The notes beneath the pieces are model-generated. The model made no database searches, had not been told where the DNA came from, and was given only the letters and a program-made list of their open reading frames with translations. 64,000 bases of DNA from positions 26,467,069-26,531,068 of the forward strand of contig CP154955.1 of NCBI GenBank assembly GCA_039621445.1, in the 5' to 3' direction. Numbering within the stretch: the first letter of the stretch is position 1; every line of letters begins with the position of its first letter. Source of the DNA: Euglena gracilis (Eukaryota > Euglenida > Euglenophyceae > Euglenales). Made by a program: the position numbers and the translations under genes. Shown piece by piece: positions 1 to 14,179 of the stretch.

Positions 1-3868
<3,868 letters not shown>

Positions 3869-5085
3869 AACCCCTCCAGGGGTTTTTTTTAGGGGGGGGG
3901 GGTCGGGATAGGGGCTGGTGGGTATATCTTTTTCGGCACTGAAAATTTTTGAAAGGGTGCTATTTTAAGCATTTTTGGCCATTTTCGGGCGGGTCCCGGG
4001 GGGCCAGGGGGGTGGGTGGGTGCCGACCCCCTCCCCAGTGGCAGACGGTAGACGGGGGGGGGGGGGGCGTGGGTATCGGCCGACTAGTCGGCCGACTACC
4101 CAATTTGTCGGCCGACTAGTCGGCGGACCAATTGGGTAGTCGGCCGATTAGTCGGCCGACTACCCACTCTAATGTACTAACGGGTCAAAACCGCCGACTT
4201 TTAAGCCCCCCCTGAGAAAATTTTTTTGTCTAAATCACCTCAACACCAGTCAAAACCCACCCAAATGGCTCCAGAACCCCCCAATCGGGGGTGAATATGC
4301 AAAAAAAATGGGGGAAAATTTCCATTTTGGGCCACTTTTGACAAAAGAACACCTCTCCCCATTGGATTTTCAATATAAGTCAAATTTTGCACAAAAAGGT
4401 CTTATCCCTCCAAGTCTATTGCCAACATAGAAGGGATTTCGTTATTTGAGGGGGGGGGGCGGAGCCCCCCCCCCCCCCCCCGGCTATGCCAAAGTGAGCC
4501 ACAAAAACGACTTAGCCCCCGAGTATGTTGCCAACGTAGAAGGGATTTTGTTATTTGAGGGGGGGGGGCAGAGCCCCCCCCCCCCGCCTATGCCAAAGTG
4601 AGCCACAAAAACGACTTAGCCCCGGAGTATGTTGCATTTCTAAAGGATTTTCATGTAATCCCTGTTTCAGCATTGGTTTTTTACACCTCCAGACCCCCAT
4701 CAAGGGCCCACCGACCCCCCACCGACCAAATCTGGGGGGTGTTTATTTAGGCGTAAGACACTTATTTGGACCCATCCGGACCATTTCCGGGTGATTTGGG
4801 CCCGCCACAGACCATTTTTATGACCGCCGACTAGCCACCGACTAGTTTGCATTGGATTTTCTTCATGGGGAGGGGCTTAAAAGTCGGCGGTTGGGACCTG
4901 TTAGCACATTAGAGTGGGTAAACGGCCGACTAGTCGGCCGACTACCCACTACCCCCCCCCCCCCCCCCCTGTCTCGCCGACAAGCTACCGACCACGCCTA
5001 GTCGGCCGACCAATTGGGTAGTCGGCCGACTGCCCACTCCCCCCCCCCCCCCCGGTCTCAAAAAAACCCCTGAACCCCTCCGAGG
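3869..5085. mobile_element. Short non-autonomous TIR element with palindromic subterminal clusters
   Basis: A block at about 4072-4208 recurs in inverted orientation at about 4868-5058. Both carry several GTCGGCCGAC/GACTAGTC palindromes, the words ACCCACTCTAATGT and CCGCCGACTTTTAAGCCCC, and a long G/C homopolymer. Farther out, CCCCTCC-AGGGG-TTTTTTT at about 3869 is matched by its inverse at about 5056-5085, which I take as the ends. No transposase frame is present, so the element would depend on a partner. The exact termini and target duplication are unclear because the ends are homopolymers. Its design (palindrome clusters at both ends, a tandem repeat in the middle) is the same as that of the 37.56-42.72 kb element. 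Confidence 0.7.
4429..4650. repeat. Two-copy tandem repeat, unit about 108 bp
   Basis: The unit runs from GAAGGGATTTYGTTATTTGAGG through a G/C palindromic tract and CTATGCCAAAGTGAGCC to CAAAAACGACTTAGCCCC and GAGTATGTTGC. A third, degenerate start is seen at about 4640. The words AAGGGATTTTGTTATTT and CAAAACGACTT also occur in the 38.3-39.0 kb array. Confidence 0.85.
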
Positions 5086-5410
5086 GGGTCAACCCACCTA
5101 CCCACCCAGAATCGGTGGAAAAGCCGTTGAAAATTTTTTCCAGCCTAGCTTTTGTTTGGCTGGGTGTCTTGTCTTGTCTTATCTTTCTGCTGGTGCTTGC
5201 AGATGTTGCCAACCCCCACACTCCAGTGTTACCCCAATCTTTACTCCTCATTTTGACTGTGCTGCGTGTGGTGGCACCTAGTTTTAAACCCATTCCGCGG
5301 CAGCCCAACCAAATTTCCCCAAAAAACCAGAGAGCCACTGACATTGTTTTTTTTTTTGAGTGCCCAAAATTAATCGGCGCTTCACCAAACTGGGCCAAAT
5401 CAGACCTGCA

Positions 5411-5492
5411 TTTAACATGTATCACCAAAATTTTTTTAATGTATCATATATGTATCACCAAACAAATTTTAATGTATCACATATGTATCATT
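5411..5492. repeat. ATGTATCA-rich dispersed repeat
   Basis: The words ATGTATCACCAAA and AATGTATCAYATATGTATCA occur several times here. A related copy in the same orientation lies at about 22046-22092, at the far side of DIRS-like element A. The two copies could be leftover edges of a duplicated repeat, but I cannot show that they are functional ends. Confidence 0.6.
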
Positions 5493-5833
5493 TAGAGTTT
5501 TTTGCATGTTTTTTACACCAAAATGTTTTCCTCCCTTTCTGTTCCGTTTTTTTGTCCTTGTCTCCTTGTCTCTCTGCAGACAAATGAATTTATGCACTTT
5601 TGGGAGCAAAAATCCACAACCGTCCAACGTAGACCGTCCAAAATGGACCGCGAGGTTTTGCTTGACGGCATTTAAGGCTTTTCCAATTTTTGATTTTTGG
5701 ACCCAGTTCACCCCGATTTGGCCCAGTTCTAGCCAGGGGAGATTTAGTTTTTTGGCCAAGGGAAGGCCCGAAAAGCGGACTCCCACGACAGAGGTATGAG
5801 TGAGGTCCTGCTCTTCTTTCAGGCTGTAGTTGT

Positions 5834-6511
5834 GTGTTTTTGGTGTTGGTTGTGGTGTTTCTTACTGTTTTCTTTGCCGGAGTGGGCGTCATAATCGTCC
5901 TTTTGGCACGGAGCTGCCGTCAACTGTTCAAGCTGATCATGCGATTGACACACCTGCAAGTCGAAACCGACAAAGAGGCCTTCGAGGCGGCATGGGGCAA
6001 CCTTTGCTTACAATAATCGTTTGCAGAAGCCTTCTTACGGGATGTGGACGCTACCACCGTGACGGCCACGATTGGGTCAGGTCAGAAGTGGACTGGAGCC
6101 GGTTTGGGATACAACCCGCTGTTCCTTGCCGTACGGAAGCTCACTGGAGTGGCAATGGTGGAATCTACACTACAACCATGCTTAGCGGCATACCTTTACA
6201 GCTTGGCTCTCACGAAGAACAAGTCGATACCGTCACTGGAACTGCGGGACAAGGCGTCGGACGTGGCCTTCAAGCTGTACGAGAAGTGGACAACACCGAC
6301 GACGACGACGGAGATGGATCGCGACGAGGGGGCAGCGCGCGCGGCAGAGGAAGTCCAGGATTTCCCCTGGCAAACGGCCGAGGAGGCACTTCCGGGAGAC
6401 CGGGAGAGGACATGGACACTGGTACAGTCTGGGGACGTACGTATAGAATTTCGGAGTATACTGGAACAGACCACCCTGGAAGATCTTGAAGTCCAAGGCG
6501 GAGGAAAATAA
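5834..6511 (+). pseudogene. Hypothetical membrane-anchored protein frame interrupted by one in-frame TAA
   Basis: A 60-codon frame from ATG at 5834 starts with a strongly hydrophobic segment (about residues 2-24) followed by a basic, helical stretch. It ends at TAA 6014-6016. The same frame then stays open to 6511 with ordinary-looking protein sequence, including a Thr-run and an acidic C-terminal third. A single nonsense change or a recoded stop is therefore more likely than two genes; no plausible intron fits such a short gap. I do not recognise the protein. It lies just upstream of DIRS-like element A and might be the start of that element's first ORF, but no similarity to ORF1 of elements B or C is visible. 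The neighbouring frame at 6573-6720 (+) could be its shifted continuation. Confidence 0.35.
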
Positions 6512-6572
6512 CCACCGTTAAGACTGTAAGATTGGGTATGACGGCACTCTGCGTTCGGTCCAGCAGAAGCTC

Positions 6573-7415
6573 TTGAATATCTTGCGTATTCTGGCAGCGC
6601 TGCCCTGCACCTTGCAAGGAGCCCCTGAGGAAGTATTGGGTTTGAGCCAACAGGCATTTGCATTTGTGACTGCCTGTGAAGGGGACATTGTCAAGGAGAG
6701 GAAGAGGAGGAGCATCCCTCAAACCATAAAACCCGGAAATGGCCCGTTCACCCCGACGTCATCAAAATGGCCAAAGCCCAAGCTGGCATCAACAAAGAGG
6801 GTATCAGCCCCCCCTTCATGGGTGAGTTCCCCAGGTGGCATTTCCCCACCCCCACAGGTGGAAAAGGGTCGAAATTCGACACCTCGGGCTCCGCACTTTG
6901 CCATTGTGAGGCCATGCCTTGCTCGCCGGCGAGCAAGGCATGGCCTCACAATGCCTTTGTGCTTCGCCCTCGGTGTCCCTTCCTCCCTTCTCGGTCTGCC
7001 TCGAGGGAGTACGAAAGCAATGGCCAACAGCTTGGCAAGCGAGACCGTGGAGGTCTGCCCCCAAAGGGAAGGCAAGTCCAAAGGAGGAAAATGGTTCGCC
7101 CACCACCTTGCCAGGAAGAATTGCTCCTTCCTTTTCAGATCAGAACTCCTCAAGTTCCAAAAGGAAATTGTGTCCTCCAGAGCTGGGCATTGTGCCAGAA
7201 ACACAACCATCCCTGAGGGGCAGAAGCCAAACCATTTGCAGGCTGTGGGAAGCTTGCTGCTTGAGATCTGTGGAGCAGATCACCGAGGTGCTGCTGCTGA
7301 CAGAGGAGCACTTTCTGGGAGTGCCTCTGTTTCAGAGACTTCAAACCAAGTTGCCATGGTGGCAGAAAGTTGCCCCCCCCCCCCAGGGTGTTGCAACTCA
7401 TCACACAGGGGGTAA
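6573..7415 (+). pseudogene. DIRS-like element A, ORF1 region (degenerate)
   Basis: The + strand here holds two overlapping open frames (6573-7415 and 6919-7527) that together cover the region before the RT domain. The second half contains a segment resembling the pre-RT linker of elements B and C: LFQRLQ-type words, then NPLG and Pro-rich spacers. No single frame runs through. An inverted repeat block (6877-7018) has been inserted or retained in the middle and changes the frame. In DIRS elements the first ORF is a poorly conserved gag-like protein; here that role is inferred only from position. Low confidence in exact limits. Confidence 0.4.
6877..7018. repeat. DIRS-family fold-back repeat with perfect 52-bp palindrome
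   Basis: Positions 6902-6927 and 6928-6953 are exact reverse complements (26 + 26 bases, no spacer, centre GCCGGC). On the left continues the inverted form of the module containing GCAAAGTGCGGAGCCCGAGG. On the right continues the inverted form of the module containing CTCCCTCGAGGC and AGGGACACCGAGGGCGAAGC. These modules recur near 21610-21720, 22245-22310, 22812-22920, 25805-25925, 32343-32409, 35785-35835 and 36001-36062. They sit at ends and internal joints of the DIRS-like elements, so this looks like an internal complementary region or a joined-ends footprint. Confidence 0.85.
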
Positions 7416-7439
7416 CCCCCTTGGGAGTCACCCCCCTCC

Positions 7440-8340
7440 CTCAGCACAATTTCTATACCAAAATCAGGGGTGGAAATTCAAAAGGCAAAAAATATTTTAC
7501 AAGACTATTTCCAAGCAGGAGCCATAAAACCAGTCCGCTGAGAGGGTACCCAACACTTCATCCCTTGGTTTGTAATCTCCAAAAAGGAGCCGCAGGCAGA
7601 AAAACATCGTTTAATCAGCGATTGTCGCCAACTAAACAAGCAATTTCCCCCCCACCCTTTCAAACTGGACAACATCCATGTCATCTTCAGGCAGCTGAAA
7701 GTAGACCTAAAAGACGCCTACTTTCATTTAATGTTGAACCCAACCCTAAGATCCTACATGAGGATGACTCTGGAAGACACATGCTGGGAGTTCGAGGCAG
7801 CTTGTTTTGGTTTAAATGTGCTGCCAGAAAATTTCACGAGCGTCATGAAGTGCCTGGAAAAGCGTTGGCCAAAGGCCTTTTATGCTCTGTGTACCTGGAC
7901 GACATGCTCCTGATGGGGGACAGACAGAAGCAAGTGAGCAACAACCTGGCCATCATGCTGGCAGATTTACTGCAGGGGGGTTTCAAAATCAACATCAAAA
8001 AATGAATCTTTCAACCCACCCAAAGTCTCCCACATTTGGGGTTCCAACTCAACCTAGCACAGGGAAAGTTGCAGTTGGGGGCAGAGAAGCTGAGACTGGT
8101 CCGGAGGGAACTGGGAAAATGGTCACACGCCAGTCCCTCAGTTGCAGAAAGATGGCCTCAATTTTGGGGTGCATAAGAAGCTTCCTGGTGGGGCTGCCCT
8201 TCCTCAGGGCAGTCACAGACACTTTAGTAGGTTTGGGGTCAACCTCAAGAAATTTGGCCGTGATCATCATGTTCCAATCTCAAAGGATGGGTGAAATCGT
8301 CCAACTGAGAGATGTACGATAAACTGTGCAAACTGGGGGG
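7440..8340 (+). pseudogene. DIRS-like element A: reverse transcriptase and start of RNase H
   Basis: Frames on the + strand encode a reverse transcriptase of the DIRS/Ngaro type. The order is a FIPWF block at about 7557, an LISDCRQLN block (fingers, about 7610), VDLKDAYFHL (motif A, first catalytic Asp, about 7700), a CFGLNVLPENF block at about 7800, and the catalytic VYLDDMLL box at about 7891-7914. It ends in KINIKK followed by the start of RNase H (about 8010-8300). At least two frame changes are needed, near 7730 and near 8005, so the copy is broken. Elements B and C in this window encode the same blocks and confirm the reading. Role: copying of the element RNA into DNA. Confidence 0.85.
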
Positions 8341-8463
8341 AGACGCTTCCCAAGCCCATCACCCTGACACCCGTTCAACTTTCCACGTTTGGTTGGTGGG
8401 GCCGAATTCAACAGGCTGGCATCCCAGCTGCAGTAGAATTTTGGGCGGAAGATTCTCACTTAC

Positions 8464-8531
8464 ATATATATATATATGTGATATATATATATACATATAT
8501 ATATCATATAATAATATATATATATATATAC

Positions 8532-8563
<32 letters not shown>

Positions 8564-8596
8564 TATTATATATATATATCTATATCTCTCTCTCCG

Positions 8597-8633
<37 letters not shown>

Positions 8634-8654
8634 TTCTACTCTCTCTACTCGCTC

Positions 8655-8710
<56 letters not shown>

Positions 8711-8836
8711 TTACTCTCTCTCCTCCTCTCATATTCTCCCTCTTCTCGCTATCTCTCTCGCTCTCTCTCTCTCTCGCTCTCCTATCTCCTCTCTCTCTCT
8801 CATCTCTCCTCTCTTCTCTCTGCTCTCCTCTCTCTT

Positions 8837-8872
<36 letters not shown>

Positions 8873-8900
8873 CTCTCTTCTCTCTCTCTCTCCTCCCCCC
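8464..8900. repeat. Compound microsatellite (TA)n then (CT)n inside the RNase H region
   Basis: An imperfect TA tract (about 8464-8583) is followed by a long imperfect CT tract (about 8584-8897). It separates the first part of the RNase H domain of element A from its last part, which resumes at about 8911 with a WCMEMDITLQI-type block. Elements B and C have no such tract at this place. Confidence 0.95.
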
Positions 8901-8904
8901 CCTT

Positions 8905-9400
8905 TTCTGAAGTGGTGCATGGAAATGGACATCACCCTCCAAATTAACTGGGCTCCCTCCCAAAGCATGAAAAGCGATGCCATCAGCAGATGGCACTTCG
9001 ACCCAGGGGACTACAGTTTAACCCCTTTCGTTTGCAAAAAAAGTCATGCACATTTTCCAGCAGTGCATAAACCCCGCTGTGGACATGTTTGCATTACCAG
9101 GGAATCACAAACTTCCTCGCTTTGTGCGTCGCTGGCCCCATTTTAAGGCAGTGGCCACAGACAGTTTGAACTGCCCTCTCGACATGTTCTCAGAAGTTTA
9201 TGCAAACCCCCCCTGGTCTGTGCTGAGCCAGTGGCTCCTGAGGTTAAAAGAACACAGACATCTAAGATCCCTTCTGATTTGCCCCCTGTGGGTTTCAGCT
9301 GTGTGGTGGCCCCTGTTAATAAAGCTACACATTCCACACACACCAGCCCTGAGAATTCTTTCTTGCCACCACATGTTCGAGAATTGAAACGGGCAGCGCA
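8905..9400 (+). pseudogene. DIRS-like element A: RNase H C-terminus and Dam-like domain
   Basis: The frame at 8919-9020 carries the end of RNase H (LQINWAPSQ... then SRWHFDPGDYSL), matching KLVPSKECLADPKSRWE... of element C. The frame at 9046-9387 then carries the domain that follows RNase H in DIRS elements. It includes the box YANPPW at 9199-9216, which fits the (N/D)PP(Y/F/W) box of N6-adenine methyltransferases, and a WWPLLIK end. A frame change near 9040 and the upstream microsatellite make the copy non-functional. The methyltransferase role is known for the DIRS family; activity here is not implied. Confidence 0.75.
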
Positions 9401-9469
9401 TGAAAAGCCAAGGTGGAACCTAGCCTGCATTTTGTGTCATGCAGTTGTTACAGAAGCAACAGCTCCATA

Positions 9470-9635
9470 AGTGGTTGACAATTTTTGAAGTCACAACCTT
9501 TCCTTGGCAAGATATGACTCTGCCTTCAGGCTCCTGCGGGGAGCTTTGACCATGTCCCAGCTGGACGTCAGCACCATAAGCCCAGAATTGGTCGCTTCTG
9601 GCATTATCAAAATTTTCACCTTCAGTGTGGCCCAG
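9470..9635 (+). pseudogene. DIRS-like element A: tyrosine recombinase, N-terminal part
   Basis: The last bases before the LTR element encode FTFSVAQ, and the sequence after it (from 18840) continues with SRNAY in the same frame. Together they match FQFSKAHARNAY of element B (about 25115-25150), the conserved N-terminal part of DIRS recombinases. Upstream codons contain stops (for example near 9546), so this copy was already decayed or has decayed since. Confidence 0.75.
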
Positions 9636-10014
9636 TGTGTACCAGGCAGCCGTAAGGCCATGGTACTGTGTATGTAGGTATAAGCCTACGGCCAGATATA
9701 GCTCTGAGCCCCATACACAGTACTATGCTAGGTGGTATTCCTACAGATGGCCAAGACACAGGAACGGTGGTGGGGCGAACCGAATCCACCGACCAGTGGC
9801 GCAGCCTACTGGATTTGAAGGTCCGCAGGAGGTTATGGTATGGTACAAGTGTCGAGGGGCTAGGAGGGAGGAAAACGGGCAAAGCCCATCTTCAATATAA
9901 GGTGCACGGGGAGGGCTGGGGTGAGGGGCAGGGCGGCGCTGCGATCCGTCTGGTATGGTCGTCGGTTGGTGGGGGAGAGGTGGGCAACGGGGCGCGGGCG
10001 GGGGCGGTTGGTGG

Positions 10015-10061
<47 letters not shown>

Positions 10062-10420
10062 GCTGTGGCTCTTTTTTTTTTTTGGCCAGATGGCCAACGG
10101 CCTGAATTAGGAATACCTAAGCCTAATTCTGGTTCTCCTCTCCACAGGTGGTATTTGTATTCTTATTTTCTTCTTCACTTGAATATCAAGTTTGATTTGT
10201 TTCATTTGAAGTCCGAAACGGACAGCCAAGTCACTTGGCATTTTCTTTGTGTAGCCCATAGGGCTTCTCCACCTGCCTTGTGCTCTGCATAAGCCCAAAG
10301 GCAATAAAAACTAATAGTTAAGTAAAAGATTTTCTTTTTTGTTACTCTCCTGGTTCTGTTCCCACGGGAGGGTGTAAGTAGGCCGACAGGCAGTGGGAAT
10401 AGAGTCAGGGGACGTACACT
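9636..10420 (+). repeat. 5' LTR (785 bp, including a 334-bp insertion)
   Basis: It starts TGTGTACCAGG and ends GACGTACACT, so the ends are short inverted repeats. The last ~120 bp, from GGCAATAAAAACTAATAG to the end, recur at 18711-18834. The first part (9636-9753 and 10088-10270) recurs inverted at 16416-16100. AATAAA at about 10303 is a plausible polyadenylation signal. Without the insertion at 9754-10087 the LTR is about 440 bp, similar to the minus-strand LTR at 26114-26510 (about 397 bp). Confidence 0.85.
9754..10087 (+). mobile_element. SINE-like 334-bp insertion with 9-bp target duplication
   Basis: AGATGGCCA occurs at 9745-9753 and 10088-10096. The inverted LTR copy has this site once, uninterrupted (TGGCCATCT at 16298-16306), so the insertion limits are read from an empty site. 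The insert starts AGACACAGG, holds an A-box-like stretch GTGGCGCAGCC at about 9798, a (GT)n tract at 10019-10060, and ends in a run of about 13 T near 10071-10083. No terminal inverted repeats are seen. This fits a short retroposed RNA, with polymerase III origin inferred from the A-like box and T run; a clear B box is not visible. Confidence 0.65.
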
Positions 10421-10440
10421 TGGTAGCAGATTTGGTTTCT
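10421..10440 (+). other. Primer binding site for initiator tRNA-Met
   Basis: TGGTAGCAGA directly follows the 5' LTR and is complementary to the 3' end (with CCA) of eukaryotic initiator tRNA-Met. A further GGTTTC match follows after a short mismatch. This fixes both the LTR end and the + orientation of the element. Confidence 0.8.
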
Positions 10441-10671
10441 TTCCTACGCCCCTTCTCCCCCCTTCTCCCCCTCATCTTAACAGGTGACTTCAAACAGTGA
10501 GTGGTACTGAGCCTATAGGCTACAAAGCAACCACGAGCTGTTTGGAGCCAACTTCCAAGCACAGGTACAAGCTTCAGGAGGCTCTGGGCAGTATACGCTG
10601 CCATATCCTTCTAAGTTTGTTCCTTTGCTTACCTTTTTGGGTTTGCTTGTGTTTTTTCTGCAAATAAAAAT

Positions 10672-13071
10672 ATGCAGAGCTCAAGCACCAACACACTCAT
10701 TGATTACCAAGAATTGATTGGTTCTTTGAGAAGCACTTCACATGAATTGTCACAAGAGGAGTATACGCTCCAATCAAGGTATACCCCCAGCTCTATTGAG
10801 CATCCCCCCACACAAGTCCTCAGCTCTATTGAGCATCCCCCCACCCAAATCCCCAGCTCCGTTGAGCATCCCCCCACCAAAATTAACAGCTCCATTGAGC
10901 ACCCCAGCACCCAATTGTCCAGCTCTATCGAGCATTCCCAACCCCAACGGGGTGCAAACCTAATGGTGCCTCATCCCCCCGCCCAATGGGCTCCCCCACA
11001 CCTATCGGTGTCCAGCAGCTCTATCGAGCTGCCCATAGCCCAACAGGCTCAACCACTCTTGTTGGAAAGCCGATCAGCTGACAGGTATTCGCCCCAGCGA
11101 GATCTCGCACCAATGCCGATAGGCACATATGACCCTGAGGCGGTTACACCACAACACCGTTTTGTTGAGGATGGGTTGGAAACACCATGTTATTTCCAGC
11201 CCCCCCATTCTCACCCACCTCCAAGTCTGATCGGACAATTGTCATCCCCACCCGATACGGGTTCTTTTCCTGCCATGCCTTGCATGGACTCGGCTAATTT
11301 ACAGGCACAATTGCCACAAAAATTCAAAAAGGTGAGTGAGACAGCGTGTGAAATACAATCCCGCAATGATGCGAAGTTTTCCCACTTGCAACATAGTTTG
11401 CAGGCTTTGTCTGATCAACTGGAGCCAATTTCGGCAATTTTTCCACAATTACAGCAAAAGTTGCATGAACCTCCCACCAAATATCCCGATTTGGGACAAT
11501 TCATTACAGTGTAGCAGTTTTCTACCCTTGCAACGGCTTTTCAGGAAGCGCAACAGCACATTTTCCAACTCAGCGGTGATTCCGCGAATTTTTCCCATTT
11601 TCATGCCCAACAACGTGAAAGTTTTGCCTCCGACACTTGTGTGCAAGAATTGGAGGAAAGAATTTCCTGTTTGGAGCAAAAATCTTGCCATTGTGTGGAA
11701 GTTCCTGCTGCAGTTGCAAGTTTTCACACCCAAATCGCAAATAGTGAGAGTAGGTTTGAGGATTTGCAACAACAGCGGCAAAGTGACATGGCACAAATCG
11801 AAGCCGCTTTGGCTAAGGCTTATGCCCGCCATGCGGAAGTGACCGGCAAAATTACGGATGTAACCGTAATTCAAACCGCGATAGCGGATTTGCAGATATG
11901 CATGCAAGAATTAAGCACAAAATTGCTTCAGGTGCAATCACCAACCCCAGACGCATTGCCGTCGACCACACCCATACCCACACTCACATCCCTACACTTG
12001 GAGCAGTTTTGCGCTGAAATGCGCGCGGAAAATCACGAAATTATGCAAGGATTTTGTGATAGTCTCATGAACACCGAGAAAACGGTGAAGCAGGATGTCA
12101 CAAAACTGCAAAATGACATTACCGCGCTATCCGCGCAAGTTTCGGTCTTAATTGAACAGCCAAAGGCTGAAATAGTCAAAAGTCCGCATTCGGACCAACC
12201 ATCTCCACAATTGGAGGCCATTTCCAGTGCGATACGCACTTTAGCGGTACGAGTTCAAGAATTGGACACTGTTTTTGGTGCACTTTCACAAGATTTCCTG
12301 TCGATTTACGACAAAATTACGCAGTTGGATGAGTTACCCTCATACCGTAAGCGAATTAGACGTTTACAGGATGATGTGAGTCGGATAAACGACAATTTGC
12401 AAGTTGTTGACAAATTGGAGCAAAGTGTGCGTGAATTGTCAACCAAGTTGTGTTATGTACAACAAATCCCGCATTCGGGTACGGTTGGCACACTTGCCAC
12501 ATCTTTCACCTCAAAAAGCGCTATTCGCGCAACCATTGTAGAGCCTACTGGCACATTGCCACCAAACCACATTTCCGCTCATGTGGAAGTTCCCCCCGTG
12601 GCGTTACCAGTCCCAATGGACAAGTTTTCAGATGATGAGTCAGGTTCTCCATCGAGAACCAGACCAACCCACCTCTTAAGTCAAGAGATTCGGCAGTCCG
12701 AACTAGTTAGCGGTATGGGCCGCAATCCCACACCAGTTACTGGTCATTCCTCGCAAATACGCTTGGAATCCCCAACAGTACAACCATGTGACACGTCACC
12801 CCCCCATGCGCATTCGCATCACCATTCGCGCATTCGCGACACCCCAAATGTACATGGTACCTATGGTACACTTGGTGGTATGTTCCATGCGCATTCGCAT
12901 AATTTACCCAACAACACATTTGGTGCAGCCACCGGTGTATCCACACATGGTGCGATACCGCGCCCGGGCCCACCCACCATGAATACCACCGAAGGGCCAC
13001 GGGTTACTCAGAAAGATTTCACAAACACCATCGCAATCGCGAATAAGGTGAAGCCCAAAATGGGACGGTGA
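10672..13071 (+). CDS. LTR element gag, N-terminal coiled-coil part, with one in-frame TAG
   Basis: The frame opens at ATG 10672 and runs to TGA 13069-13071, broken once by TAG at 11512-11514. The frame on both sides looks equally protein-like, so the TAG is either a point mutation or a readthrough site. The N-terminal part has five tandem copies of a 12-13 residue unit (SSIEHPPTQ type, codons about 10789-10936), then Pro-rich sequence. The rest is a long heptad-rich coiled coil (about 11300-12460), followed by a His/Pro-rich spacer (12600-13000). This resembles gag proteins with a coiled-coil N-terminus; capsid-like sequence follows in another frame from 13052. Many codon stretches form short palindromes (for example CCGCGATAGCGG near 11877 and GTGCGATACGCAC near 12228). 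No enzyme domain is present. Confidence 0.7.
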
Positions 13072-14179
13072 CCCCACCACATGGAAACAATTTTTCCGTG
13101 ACTGGGAATACTTCTGGGACTTGAAGGGTCCAACCCAAGACGGAAACCCAGAAGTAATCAAAATGGAATTCATAGACTGTTTACCAAAAGACGAAAAGGA
13201 ACGCGCCAGACAATTGGTCATACGCGGGCGCATTTCTTTTCAGGATTTGGTAGAGCAATATGCTTCTTCATGTTCAAGTTTGGTTTCCAGAATCACTCTG
13301 GAGAAAAAATGGCGGCAATATGCCCCCCATGACCGAAAATGGAGGTCGATAGACCTATGGTACTCAAAATGGCTCTGTTTGGCAGCCGAAGTAGACGAGT
13401 TAGGCGAAACCCAAATGAAAGAGCAATTTGACGCAGTATTACTGCACTTTATACCCAAACTCATCAAAGAAATTCACCGCGAGGAACTCGCAGGACATAT
13501 TTTGACGCTCGATGAGCGATGGAACTATGTTTCCAAACAGTTGAAGCTATCACAGCTTCTCGGACAAATCCAGTCGGCTTATACGAGCCACCCCACAGCA
13601 GGAATACCCGCTATCCAAGTCAGTTCTGTGAAAAATGTGTCACGCTTATCACATACCGCTATAGCGGAATCCAAATTGCGCAATTCGCGCTCTTCAGAAG
13701 AATTTTTGGACAAATTGTGCTTTTTGTGTAACAAAAAGGGTCATATATCTTGCCATTGTCCACATCCGGCAGCGCGAAAGCGCAACACAAGCCCAAGAGG
13801 ATCAGCCTCATCATGCAATTCTCGTTTTTCACAAAATGCGCATTCGCAGAATTCAAAATATCGATCACGATCCACATGTTCACTGTGCGGATCCGCCAAC
13901 CACCCCTCACCCAAACGTCGCTATGCGACCCCTCCCCACCCAAGCCAGAGCCATCGCGATATGAGTCGCAGTTCAAAAGATCATACTTCAGCCAAAAGGC
14001 ATAAGATAGGTCAAAGAACAACCTCTATCGAGGATTATCACCCGGCTTCGGGCAGGGAGGGGGATGATACCCCACGTAACCAAAGGGATCCTCCCTGCTT
14101 TAGCACTCATAAATTCAGAGAAGTATATGCGTCAAGAAATTCAATGGCTGATATGGCCACCGGTTCGGTTTTTGAGTGA
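13052..14179 (+). CDS. LTR element gag, capsid-like part with one CCHC zinc knuckle
   Basis: Frame 2 is open from 13052, overlapping the end of the first gag frame by 20 bases (AAGCCCAAAATGGGACGGTG). Joining the two needs a +1 shift, or a one-base indel in this copy. The product starts DPTTWKQFFRDWEYFW and continues with a gag-like helical capsid region (to about 13620). It ends in a CCHC knuckle, CFLCNKKGHISCHC (CX2CX4HX4C, about 13717-13758), and a Ser/Arg-rich basic tail with a second partial Cys cluster (CSLCGSANH). The second gag in this window (29.9-30.8 kb) has the same order of blocks (CL...R, F-QD, QY, W...F), so this is a real gag family. Role: packaging of the element RNA. Confidence 0.75.
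   Translation, partial: SPKWDGDPTTWKQFFRDWEYFWDLKGPTQDGNPEVIKMEFIDCLPKDEKERARQLVIRGRISFQDLVEQYASSCSSLVSRITLEKKWRQYAPHDRKWRSIDLWYSKWLCLAAEVDELGETQMKEQFDAVLLHFIPKLIKEIHREELAGHILTLDERWNYVSKQLKLSQLLGQIQSAYTSHPTAGIPAIQVSSVKNVSRLSHTAIAESKLRNSRSSEEFLDKLCFLCNKKGHISCHCPHPAARKRNTSPRGSASSCNSRFSQNAHSQNSKYRSRSTCSLCGSANHPSPKRRYATPPHPSQSHRDMSRSSKDHTSAKRHKIGQRTTSIEDYHPASGREGDDTPRNQRDPPCFSTHKFREVYASRNSMADMATGSVFE

Noticed and set aside
8312-8996. Ser/Leu-rich and Arg/Glu-rich long ORFs
   Set aside because: They are translations of the TA/CT microsatellite inserted in the RNase H region.
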